Origin: JdFR-22 sp964534325
Lineage (GTDB): Archaea > Halobacteriota > Archaeoglobi > Archaeoglobales > Archaeoglobaceae
Direction of reading: 5' to 3'
Length of the DNA stretch: 64,000 nt
Assembly (NCBI GenBank): GCA_964534325.1
Contig: CAZHOR010000005.1
Span: forward strand, 86,178-150,177
Shown: piece by piece, positions 6,929-14,497 of the stretch
Layout: the number at the start of each line of letters is the position of its first letter
Position numbering within the stretch: the first letter of the stretch is position 1
Translations under genes and position numbers: made by a program
Notes under the pieces: model-generated
What the model was told of the DNA's origin: nothing
Databases searched by the model: none
The model's input: the letters and a program-made list of their open reading frames with translations, nothing else

Positions 6929-9377
6929 CGATTACACCTATATCTTCATCTTCAAGCTTTTCTCCCAGCTCTGAAATGTCTTCTTTCTCCTTTAGAGGGC
7001 CCAAATCTTCCAGTTTCCGGGTGAATTCTCTTATGGTGGTGGCGAACTTATCCCCTTCTGAAGCGGAGATCCATTCTACCTTCAACCTGTCTTTCTCTAT
7101 CCCGAACTCTTCCAGCAGATACTGGAGCTTCTCCATCCTTCCTTTGGCCTTGTAGTTCCCGTTTATGTAGTGGCAATCCCCCAGATGACAGCCGGCCACC
7201 AGCACTCCATCCGCTCCATGAGCGAATCCCTTGATAACGAACAGGGGGTCGACTCTGGCGCTGCACATGACCCTGATAACCTTCACATTCGATGGGTACT
7301 GTATCCTCCCCAGACCGGCAGTATCTGCTCCTGCATAAGAGCACCAGTTGCACAGAAAAGCCAGGAGCCGAGGATGTCTTTCTTCTTCTTCGAAGGCCTC
7401 TTCTATCTGGGCCGATACCTGGGCATCGGTGAAGTTCCGCACCTGAATGGCTTTGGACGGGCAGGCAGCGGCACATGCTCCACAACCCGTACATACGGGT
7501 TCCTTGACATTAACGTCCTTCCAGGTCAATTCTATGGCGTTGAAATCGCAAATTTCCTTGCAGATATCGCATTTTATGCACTTCTCGGGGTCGATATAAG
7601 CAGTTAGAGGATCTATTTCCACTTCTTTACCCAGCAAGGTCATTGCTCTGCTGGCAGCAGCGCTTCCCTGGGCAACGCTGGCAGGAATATCCTTTGGCCC
7701 TTGAGAGCATCCGGCCAGGAATACTCCTGAAGTGATAGCATCTACGGGCTTGAGCTTGGGGTGAGCCTCCATAAAGAAGTTATCCGCAGAAGTGGACACG
7801 TTGAGCATCCTCTTGATCTTCTCCACGTTGGAGGGAACTATTGCGGGGGCCAGCACCACCATCTCGAACTCCATTTCCTTGCTCTTACCTTCTAAGGTGT
7901 CTTCAACGAAGATGCGGAGATTTCCTGTATTCTTATCTTCCACTATCCTGCTGGGCCTTCCTCTCACGAAATTGACTCCATTATCCTTAGCAGCCCAGTA
8001 GAACTCTTCATAACCTTTCCCCACTGCTCTTAGATCCATGTAGAACACATGGACATCGGCATCGGGATTCTTTTCCTTGATCTGATGAGTGTGCTTTAAG
8101 GAGTACATGCAGCATATACCGGAGCAGTACTTGTTGTGCTTCTCACTTCTGCTCCCCACACACTGAATAAACGCAACTTTCTGGGGCTCTTTCTTATCCG
8201 ATTTCCTCACCACCTTGCCTTCGGTGGGTCCCGAGGCGTTCACCATCCTCTCGAATTCCATGGAGTTGATGACGTTCTGATATCTTCCGTAGCCGTATTC
8301 AGGTATCCTGCTTATATCGTAGATATCATAGCCAGTAGCCAGTATTATGGCTCCCGCTTCAATATCCAGTATCTCGTCCTTCTGGGTAAAATCTATGGCC
8401 TCAGGGTCGCACACGCTTTCACATAAGCCGCAACCGATACAGTGGTCGGAATCTATAGTATATATCAGGGGAACTGCTTGAGGAAAAGGAACGTATATGG
8501 CCTTTCTATTGGATATTCCCAGATCGAACTCACTGGGCACTTCGATGGGACAGAAGTTGCTGCACACACCACATCCGGTGCAGTTGTCCTTGACGTAGCG
8601 GGCCTTCTTCCTCACCTTGACCTGAAAGTTGCCCACGTAGCCCCGGATATCCTCTATTTCCGAGTAGGAGAGAACGTGAATGTTCTCGTGCTTGGAGACA
8701 TCGACCATCTTTGGTCCCAGGATACAGATGGAGCAGTCCATAGTGGGGAAGGTTTTGTCCAGCTGGGCCATATGACCTCCCAGTGAGGCCGATTTTTCTA
8801 CCAGATAGACCTCCACACCCTGCTCGGCGAGGTCGAGGGCTGCCTGAATACCTGTAACTCCACCACCGATGATGAGTGCCGTGGAGTTAACGGTCAACCT
8901 CCTCCTCTCCACCGGAGTAAGGAATCTGGATTTTGCTACAGCCATCCTTATAAGCGCTTTGGCTTTCTCTGTGGCGTTGGGGTCTCTCATGTGGACCCAG
9001 GAGCACTGCTCCCTAATGTTGGCGAACTCCAGAAGGAATGGGTTCAATCCGGCTTCTTCGATGGTCTTCCTGAAGGTGGATTCGTGCATGCGAGGAGAGC
9101 AGGCTGCAACTACAACCCGGTTTAGGTCATGCTCCTTAATAGCTTCCTTGATCTCATCCTGACCGGTTTTAGAGCAGGTATATGAGCTATCCTGAGCGAA
9201 AACTACATTATTCAGAGTTTTGGCGTATTCTGCCACGCTCTTTACGTCCACGGACTCCCCGATGTTCTTACCGCAATGGCAAACGAAGACACCGACCCGT
9301 GGAGAGCCATCTCCATTCCCACTTGCAATTTCAATTCCATTTCCGTTCTCGCTTGCATTAGAACTCATATCAACCAC
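6912..9377 (-). CDS. hdrA: Heterodisulfide reductase subunit A fused to MvhD domain
   Basis: An 821-residue iron-sulfur flavoprotein. An N-terminal HdrA segment (VCHCGKNIGESVDV) is followed by the FAD site GGGVTGIQAALDLAEQG (about 173-190) and the HdrA Cys cluster MDCSICILGPKM. Ferredoxin motifs follow: CTGCGVCSNFCP, CIGCGLCESVCD, then CIKCDICKEIC and CTGCGACAAACP near residues 600-650. The last 150 residues are an MvhD-like [2Fe-2S] domain (FLCNWCSYAGAD, GCHLGDCHY). HdrA carries the bifurcating FAD. A fused MvhD domain normally docks the electron-input module, here most likely the FrhB-type protein encoded just upstream. No in-frame UGA occurs, so no selenocysteine is needed. The start is probably GTG at 9377 (GGTGG upstream); an ATG at 9368 is an alternative. 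It overlaps both neighbours. Confidence 0.95.
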   Translation of the reverse strand: MVDMSSNASENGNGIEIASGNGDGSPRVGVFVCHCGKNIGESVDVKSVAEYAKTLNNVVFAQDSSYTCSKTGQDEIKEAIKEHDLNRVVVAACSPRMHESTFRKTIEEAGLNPFLLEFANIREQCSWVHMRDPNATEKAKALIRMAVAKSRFLTPVERRRLTVNSTALIIGGGVTGIQAALDLAEQGVEVYLVEKSASLGGHMAQLDKTFPTMDCSICILGPKMVDVSKHENIHVLSYSEIEDIRGYVGNFQVKVRKKARYVKDNCTGCGVCSNFCPIEVPSEFDLGISNRKAIYVPFPQAVPLIYTIDSDHCIGCGLCESVCDPEAIDFTQKDEILDIEAGAIILATGYDIYDISRIPEYGYGRYQNVINSMEFERMVNASGPTEGKVVRKSDKKEPQKVAFIQCVGSRSEKHNKYCSGICCMYSLKHTHQIKEKNPDADVHVFYMDLRAVGKGYEEFYWAAKDNGVNFVRGRPSRIVEDKNTGNLRIFVEDTLEGKSKEMEFEMVVLAPAIVPSNVEKIKRMLNVSTSADNFFMEAHPKLKPVDAITSGVFLAGCSQGPKDIPASVAQGSAAASRAMTLLGKEVEIDPLTAYIDPEKCIKCDICKEICDFNAIELTWKDVNVKEPVCTGCGACAAACPSKAIQVRNFTDAQVSAQIEEAFEEEERHPRLLAFLCNWCSYAGADTAGLGRIQYPSNVKVIRVMCSARVDPLFVIKGFAHGADGVLVAGCHLGDCHYINGNYKAKGRMEKLQYLLEEFGIEKDRLKVEWISASEGDKFATTIREFTRKLEDLGPLKEKEDISELGEKLEDEDIGVIDEAHP

Positions 9378-10656
9378 TTTCCACCGCCGGCTTTTGGGAA
9401 GCTTCCCTCTTCTCTTCTCCTTTGACCTTCTTTTTCTGTGACATCTTCTCTATCTTATCCATCCCTTCTGCTGTGACTTCTGTGGTCTGTATATATCCTT
9501 CCCTGATGGCTTCCTGTAACAGCTCGTCTCCGATCTCAGTTCTGACTATAACAGTTCTCCATCCCTTTGAGGACCCTATACCTCCTATGGAGATGTCGCT
9601 TAGTTCTGCGGTCAGATCAGTACAGAATTGACATGCTAGAGGGGTTCCCATTTCGGGGTGAGTCCCTCTGGGGCAGAAAACACCAACTATCAGTTTCAGC
9701 TCTTCCAGCCCGATAGACTGGATCGTTCTGGCAGCAGTGACGTTACAGGGCACTCCCACCAGTGCGATCTTCTTATAGCCCATGTCTATAGCTTCATGGA
9801 GCTTGGAGACATTGGGAGATATACCGAACTTTATTCCTGCAGCCCCTATTATGTCTTCGGGTTTCGTAGCCAGAGTGGGTGTGTTGTCCTCCATCACAAT
9901 GGCGCAGTCAATAATCCCCTTTTCTAGAGCGTAAACAAGTAAAGTTGTTGTACCTCCACCGTGGGTGGTCGCCGCTAAAATGTTCTTCTTGAGGCTTCTG
10001 ATGGAGAGTATCTTTTCTTCCTCTATGGGTTTCATGGATTTATATTCTTTGAATATCCTGGTCTTGGGGCAGATAAAGTAGCATGAAGCACAGTTCACAC
10101 ACTCACCCACCAGCTTGGGGGCATAGTCAACGATATCTAGGGCATTCTCATCGCAAACGGCGACACAAGCACCGCAAAGCGAACAGAGGTCCTTCTGGAT
10201 GATGAGGTCATTAAGTATTTCGAATACGTTACCCTTCTCGTCGTAATCCAGGATGAAGTTCCTTATGAGACCGATGTCCACATCTTCACCCTCAAAAATC
10301 CATCTCAACAGGCCAGTGGAGAAGGGCCTGCTGGCATTACCGTATATCTCATTCAATCTGGGATTGAGGTCGAGCTTGGTCTCTTTGGCAACAGTTTCAA
10401 CGCTTTCTACCGACTCGAAAATGCTTTGAGACCATTCACGGTCTTCTGACGCCAGAACATTCAATGAGAGGGCTTTGAAGGGACATGATTCCACACATAA
10501 TCCGCAGCCATTACACATTTCCCCGATTACCCTGATCTTACCTCCTTCTATCCTTATCTCCTTTTTTCCATTATGATGCATGGGGAAATTGACCGGGCAC
10601 ACGATCGCGCAGTTACCGCAACCGGTGCACAGGTTCTCATCAACTATTAGCTCCAT
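9370..10656 (-). CDS. Polyferredoxin-FrhB fusion, F420-dependent oxidoreductase subunit (FrhB/FdhB/FpoF-like)
   Basis: A 428-residue fusion. The N-terminal half has four [4Fe-4S] motifs: CTGCGNCAIVCP (10-21), CNGCGLCVESCP (about 48-59), CSLCGACVAVCD and CVNCASCYFICP (about 155-200). The C-terminal half is FrhB-like (THGGGTTTLLVYALEKGIID, GVPCNVTAARTIQ, GVFCPRG, CQFCTDLTAELSDISIGGIG), the FAD domain that exchanges electrons with coenzyme F420. The ATG follows GAGGTGACAT. The gene lies 3 bases after the polyferredoxin gene and overlaps hdrA by 8 bases. In this setting it probably feeds F420H2 electrons to HdrA, or takes them away in the oxidative direction, in place of a hydrogenase. FdhB is an alternative name, but no FdhA lies nearby. 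Confidence 0.9.
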   Translation of the reverse strand: MELIVDENLCTGCGNCAIVCPVNFPMHHNGKKEIRIEGGKIRVIGEMCNGCGLCVESCPFKALSLNVLASEDREWSQSIFESVESVETVAKETKLDLNPRLNEIYGNASRPFSTGLLRWIFEGEDVDIGLIRNFILDYDEKGNVFEILNDLIIQKDLCSLCGACVAVCDENALDIVDYAPKLVGECVNCASCYFICPKTRIFKEYKSMKPIEEEKILSIRSLKKNILAATTHGGGTTTLLVYALEKGIIDCAIVMEDNTPTLATKPEDIIGAAGIKFGISPNVSKLHEAIDMGYKKIALVGVPCNVTAARTIQSIGLEELKLIVGVFCPRGTHPEMGTPLACQFCTDLTAELSDISIGGIGSSKGWRTVIVRTEIGDELLQEAIREGYIQTTEVTAEGMDKIEKMSQKKKVKGEEKREASQKPAVESG

Positions 10657-10659
10657 ATG

Positions 10660-11442
10660 TCACCTCGTGATAAGCTTCTTAAAAGCTTCTTCATGAGTTC
10701 TGGTCCAGGGATTCTTTCCTCTGACGGAGTAACTGGCATTCTTCCGTAACACGGTTATGACGTCAACTGGACATGCCTGCTCACAGGCACCACAATATAT
10801 ACATTTTTTCTCATCGACCTTGATCCTCTCTACATCCTGCCCCACTTCCAGTTTGGGGAAATAGATCGCGTTTGTAGGACATATATCCACACAAACACCA
10901 CAGGCTTGACATTCATCTGAATTAACATCTATCTCTCCGGAGAACACCTTCTCCACGATTATGGCGTCTTCAGGACAGGCGTTAGCACAGCTGGTACAAT
11001 AAATGCACCTTCTGCTGTCTCTTTTAAAGCCGTCCTGGCAATCTATGGCCTCTCTGGGGCAAGCCTGCTCACATTCATTGCAGTCTGGGGGGCACTTGTT
11101 GACATCAACTTCGTAGATTAAGGAGTAATGGGGGGTGCCTTCAAAGTGTTTTAACGATCTATCGTTTTCCAGCACCTCTATGGCGTTGAACAGGCATACC
11201 TCACTGCATATTCCGCACAGGAGGCATTCATCCAGATCTATAACTATGAGAGGGACTTTACCCTTTGAAGATGGTGGATTGAGCTTGATGCAATCTTGAG
11301 GGCACACATCCCTGCACAACCCGCATCCAGTACAAAGTTCTTTCCAATACTTTAAAGTCCTTGTGGTGAGATGCGACTTTCGTTCAAAGTGTATGTTGCC
11401 CTCTTCAACTTTAGATTTAAATATTAGTTTATCCATCACCAT
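10660..11442 (-). CDS. Polyferredoxin with six cluster motifs (FwdF-like)
   Basis: A 260-residue iron-sulfur protein. Six Cys motifs are visible in order: CTGCGLCRDVCP, CLLCGICSEVC, CPPDCNECEQACP (irregular spacing), CIYCTSCANACP, CQACGVCVDICP and CIYCGACEQACP. They predict up to six [4Fe-4S] clusters arranged as an electron wire. FwdF/FmdF polyferredoxins of the formylmethanofuran dehydrogenase complex have this style, and the fwdA/fwdC genes are downstream in the same operon. It is the first gene of the leftward operon. A TATA-like ACTTTAAAAAG at 11464-11474 lies about 26 bases from the first ATG, suggesting a very short or absent leader. A second in-frame ATG two codons later is possible. 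Assignment as FwdF rather than a generic polyferredoxin is inference from context. Confidence 0.88.
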   Translation of the reverse strand: MVMDKLIFKSKVEEGNIHFERKSHLTTRTLKYWKELCTGCGLCRDVCPQDCIKLNPPSSKGKVPLIVIDLDECLLCGICSEVCLFNAIEVLENDRSLKHFEGTPHYSLIYEVDVNKCPPDCNECEQACPREAIDCQDGFKRDSRRCIYCTSCANACPEDAIIVEKVFSGEIDVNSDECQACGVCVDICPTNAIYFPKLEVGQDVERIKVDEKKCIYCGACEQACPVDVITVLRKNASYSVRGKNPWTRTHEEAFKKLITR

Positions 11443-11605
11443 AAATCATGAAGGTTTAATATGACTTTAAAAAGTTTTGGTAAGAGGAGCGAGAGTGTTT
11501 AATAAGTGTTTGCAAAACGCCCATAGTATTTAAAAGTGTTTGGAATTTATGTTCAAGACAGAAAGGTTATAATCTCAGCCCGTTTACCGAACAGGAGGAA
11601 TATGA
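11443..11605. promoter_or_regulatory. Divergent promoter region between the leftward Hdr-Fwd operon and hdrCB
   Basis: These 163 AT-rich bases separate the two operons. Leftward, a TATA-like ACTTTAAAAAG lies at 11464-11474. Rightward, TATTTAAAAG at about 11527-11536 and TTATAAT at about 11567-11573 are candidate boxes for hdrC. The hdrC start is preceded by AGGAGG at 11593-11598, the most bacterial-looking ribosome site in the window. Shared placement would allow joint control of all HdrABC, FrhB and Fwd genes. No clear palindromic operator was found. Confidence 0.6.
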
Positions 11606-12109
11606 ATGGAAAGTCTATCAGAGCAACTTAAAAAATTTGGACTGGAATCGGACAAATGCTACCAGTGCGGAACATGTACTGGTGATTGTCCGGTGGCCCA
11701 GATTGATTCCAGCTTCAATCCCAGAAAAATAGTCCTCGCAACAACTCAAAACGGTGGATCAGTTGATTCACTTCCTATATGGTTATGCGCTACCTGTTAT
11801 AAATGCTACAGGTGCCCTCGGGACGTTAATCCCGCTGAAATTCTTGATGTAGCCCGAAAGATCTCCGTGAAGAATAAAGGCGCACCCAAAGCCGTTAAGT
11901 CCTTTGCCAAGCTGGTAAAGAAATACGGAGAGCTACCGGAGATAATGCTGGTTCTGGAGGTAAAGGGTATAAAAGCCGTAAACACCACGCCATTGCCGGT
12001 AGTGGTGAAGATGCTCAAGAAGGGTAAATTAAAGTTCATCCCCCAAAAAGCTCCCGGAGCAGACGAAGTGAAGAAGATATTTGAGCTCGCGGGTGATACC
12101 GATGAGTGA
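11606..12109 (+). CDS. hdrC: Heterodisulfide reductase subunit C
   Basis: A 167-residue protein with two ferredoxin-type [4Fe-4S] motifs, CYQCGTCTGDCP (about 18-29) and CATCYKCYRCP (about 56-66), followed by helices, as in soluble HdrC. No membrane segment is present, so this is the cytoplasmic HdrABC type and not HdrDE. HdrC passes electrons from HdrA to the HdrB disulfide site. The start is clear: AGGAGG lies seven bases before the ATG. The stop overlaps the preferred hdrB start by eight bases. The gene begins the rightward operon, divergent from hdrA. Confidence 0.95.
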   Translation: MESLSEQLKKFGLESDKCYQCGTCTGDCPVAQIDSSFNPRKIVLATTQNGGSVDSLPIWLCATCYKCYRCPRDVNPAEILDVARKISVKNKGAPKAVKSFAKLVKKYGELPEIMLVLEVKGIKAVNTTPLPVVVKMLKKGKLKFIPQKAPGADEVKKIFELAGDTDE

Positions 12110-12992
12110 GACGAGTGAATCCAACAAGCTCAGATACGCTTATTTCCCCGGCTGCTCTTCCAAATCAACATCCATCGAGTATAACATCTCCACCCTGAAA
12201 GTGGCCGAGAAATTGGGGATAGAGCTGGTCGATATGGAACAGGAGAGTTGCTGTGGGACCCACAACATAGAAGATTATAATGAAGATGCGTGGCTGGCGC
12301 TCAATGCCAGGAACCTTTCTCTTGCAGAGGAACTGGATGCTGATCTTGTCACCATATGCTCCGGCTGCTTCCTCACCACCAAGAAGGCTCAGAAGGCCCT
12401 GCAGAACGGCCATGAAAAAAAAGAGAAGACCAACAAAATACTTCAGGAGATCAACAGGGAGTATTCAGGGAAGTCAGGGGTAAAACATATTCTGGGAGTT
12501 ATCGTGGAGGACTTCGGTCTGGACAAGCTCAGCAAATCCGTGGAGAAAGAGCTGGGTATCAGGGTGGCACCATACTACGGCTGCCAGCTTTTAAGACCGC
12601 CCGAAATAACCGGATTCGATAATCCGGAGAACCCTCAATCATTTGAAAGGCTGCTGGAGACCATCGGCTGTGAAGTAGCCGATTACCCCCGCAAAATAGA
12701 TTGCTGTGGCGCCCCTCTCACCCTGACCGAGGGTGGGATGGTGAAGTCCATGGTGGAGAAGATACTTAAAGAAGTAAGAGAGAGTGGAGCAGATTGTATA
12801 TCCACCATCTGCCCCCTGTGCCATTATGCTCTGGAGACCACTCAATTCTCCTTAAAACAGGAAAAGATACCCGTAGTCCATGTGACCCAGCTCGTGGGTC
12901 TGGCCATCGGTTTGAGCCCTGACGATGTGGCGCTGGACAAGAACCTCATAAACACCAGAGATCTGGTGGACAAGGTCTATGGCCGACATTAA
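12102..12992 (+). CDS. hdrB: Heterodisulfide reductase subunit B
   Basis: A CCG-domain protein with both copies of the Cys-rich signature: YFPGCSS ... ESCCGTHN ... CSGCF in the first half, and YYGCQLLRP ... DCCGAPL ... CPLCHYAL in the second. These bind the two noncubane [4Fe-4S] clusters that reduce the CoM-S-S-CoB heterodisulfide, or a related disulfide. I set the start at 12102, where ATG follows GGGTGATACC and overlaps the hdrC stop. A longer frame from 12081 adds only seven residues. Length (296 residues) and motif order are normal, so the enzyme looks intact. The last 14 bases overlap the following GXGXG gene. Confidence 0.95.
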   Translation: MSETSESNKLRYAYFPGCSSKSTSIEYNISTLKVAEKLGIELVDMEQESCCGTHNIEDYNEDAWLALNARNLSLAEELDADLVTICSGCFLTTKKAQKALQNGHEKKEKTNKILQEINREYSGKSGVKHILGVIVEDFGLDKLSKSVEKELGIRVAPYYGCQLLRPPEITGFDNPENPQSFERLLETIGCEVADYPRKIDCCGAPLTLTEGGMVKSMVEKILKEVRESGADCISTICPLCHYALETTQFSLKQEKIPVVHVTQLVGLAIGLSPDDVALDKNLINTRDLVDKVYGRH

Positions 12993-13779
12993 GGACCTGC
13001 TCAAACAGAACCCTCATCTTTTAAGCATTGAGAGCGAGCAGGGGAAGAAAAAGGAAAGAAGACGGCAATACGAGGAGAAGATTGGCTCCAATTTTGAAGA
13101 ACTCCACGAGATATCCAAACAGTATGTGAAGAAGGTCACAGACCTCCCTCAATGGAGGTTCGAATACCTGGCCACCATGTTCGATTACGGAGTCAGAATG
13201 GGAAAAGAATACGAAATCTCCCTAAAAGAAGTGGAGAGACTATTCAATCAGGTCTTGTTCAATTACGTCAAAGGAGGGCTCCTCGGTGCGTTCATATCCG
13301 GATTGTACTCCAGAACGATCAGCAAAGATGACGTGCTCAGTCTAGACCTCACCCACTATTATGGAGTGTCGGGATTGGGATTCAGACACTCCACAGGCAC
13401 TCTGATAGTGAAGGGCAACGGAGCACTCTATCTTGGTACCGAAGCCTCCGGCGGAGAGATCCTGGCCAGAGGGAATATGAGCAACTGCGTGGGGAAGAGG
13501 AACAACGGATGCAAGATAACAGTTGAAGGGAACGTAAGGAACTGGGCAGGAATGGAGATGAGAGACGGTATGATAAAGGTGTCAAGGAATGCTGGGGATA
13601 TACTGGGAGAGAAGATGAGCGGGGGAGAAATAGTGGTTGAAGGAAATGCCGGTCACTGGGTGGGAGACGACATGAGCGGTGGGACCATCAAGATCAAAGG
13701 TGATTTCACGCCCAGCGGAGAAAGAAGCAGAGGCGAAATATACTGCTGGAGAAACGGCTGGGTTAAGTGGAGGGACTAA
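12979..13779 (+). CDS. Orphan GXGXG beta-helix protein related to FwdC / glutamate synthase C-terminal domain, co-transcribed with HdrCB
   Basis: A 266-residue protein. Residues 1-125 are charged and helical (KKKERRRQYEEKIGSNFEELHEISKQ region) with no recognised domain. Residues about 133-266 form a GXGXG beta-helix: TGTLIVKGNGALYLGTEASGG, CKITVEGNVRNWAGMEMRDG, GEIVVEGNAGHWVGDDMSGG. The last part resembles FwdC and the GltB C-terminal domain but is shorter than true FwdC and has a different N-terminus. The start overlaps hdrB by 14 bases, and AAGGTCT precedes the ATG. A true fwdC lies in the divergent operon, so this is a second, diverged copy. A likely role is a scaffold joining HdrBC to the Fwd module. 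That role is inferred only from position and fold. Confidence 0.8.
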   Translation: MADIKDLLKQNPHLLSIESEQGKKKERRRQYEEKIGSNFEELHEISKQYVKKVTDLPQWRFEYLATMFDYGVRMGKEYEISLKEVERLFNQVLFNYVKGGLLGAFISGLYSRTISKDDVLSLDLTHYYGVSGLGFRHSTGTLIVKGNGALYLGTEASGGEILARGNMSNCVGKRNNGCKITVEGNVRNWAGMEMRDGMIKVSRNAGDILGEKMSGGEIVVEGNAGHWVGDDMSGGTIKIKGDFTPSGERSRGEIYCWRNGWVKWRD

Positions 13780-13973
13780 AATATAATCCTTAACCTCCTC
13801 CGCTTCCAATGTTTACTTATATGAAGGAACCTTGTTACTGAAACAAATTACTTAGGTAAATTACTGAATTGAGTTACTAACCAAAATTTCATCATGGTAT
13901 AAATATATTCAAACTAATCAGTTTTAGGGGAGAAGTTTTCGATCGATTATCTTCCTTTGCTGCCAACTTCAGG

Positions 13974-14249
13974 TCAGTTCTCTTCTCCCCCACCCAATTC
14001 TCTATTAGTGTTCATTTCGAAAAGAGCTTTGAACTTTTCTAAGGTCTCCATTCCCTTATCAGTAGTCTTAAATACCGTTCTATTGTTATCAAGATGTGTT
14101 GAGAGCAGTTCTGCTTCGATCAAAAAGTTCAGGTATTCTCCCGCCATCCTGAAATTTATCATTGCACCATAAACGATCCGCGTTTTGTTGGTACCTTCTT
14201 TAGCACATGAAAGTATATCCACCATGATCTCAAATCTTGACCTTTTCAT
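13974..14249 (-). CDS. Archaeal winged-helix transcriptional regulator (HTH_45-like)
   Basis: A 91-residue protein beginning MKRSRFEIMVDILSCAKEGTNKTRI. It continues with the family pattern VYGAMINFRMAGEYLNFLIEAELL and a wing (TVFKTTDKGMETLEKF). This is the common small archaeal wHTH regulator. I chose the ATG at 14249 because GGTGAGGGG lies just upstream; an in-frame ATG at 14282 would add 11 unconserved residues. It stands alone, between the Hdr operon and the beta-propeller gene. Its target is unknown. A TATA-like ATAAATATATTC around 13899 lies beyond its stop, on the 3' side of this gene. Confidence 0.85.
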   Translation of the reverse strand: MKRSRFEIMVDILSCAKEGTNKTRIVYGAMINFRMAGEYLNFLIEAELLSTHLDNNRTVFKTTDKGMETLEKFKALFEMNTNRELGGGEEN

Positions 14250-14497
14250 CAACCCCTCACCATCCATGGGTATAGTTCCCACACCCCAGTCACATACCTT
14301 ATGAGTTAGAAGTTAAAAGACCAAATGACGTATTAGTAATCGGTTAAAAATACATTACGATTTATCAAACCTATACTATTATAACACAATAATGATTATC
14401 TTAAAAATTGCTTAACAATAATTTGGGATTAAAAGATCCATAAAACCCAATAAGGGGATAAATTCGAAGAATAAGCTCTAATGGAGCCAAGACGGAA

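Noticed and set aside
7048..7494. 148-codon frame on the - strand inside hdrA
   Set aside because: It is an alternate frame of the HdrA C-terminal region. Its composition (Arg/Ser/Gly-rich) is a shadow of the real coding frame.
6912..9377. Possible selenocysteine codon in the HdrA or MvhD Cys positions
   Set aside because: All expected positions are encoded as Cys and no in-frame TGA interrupts the gene.
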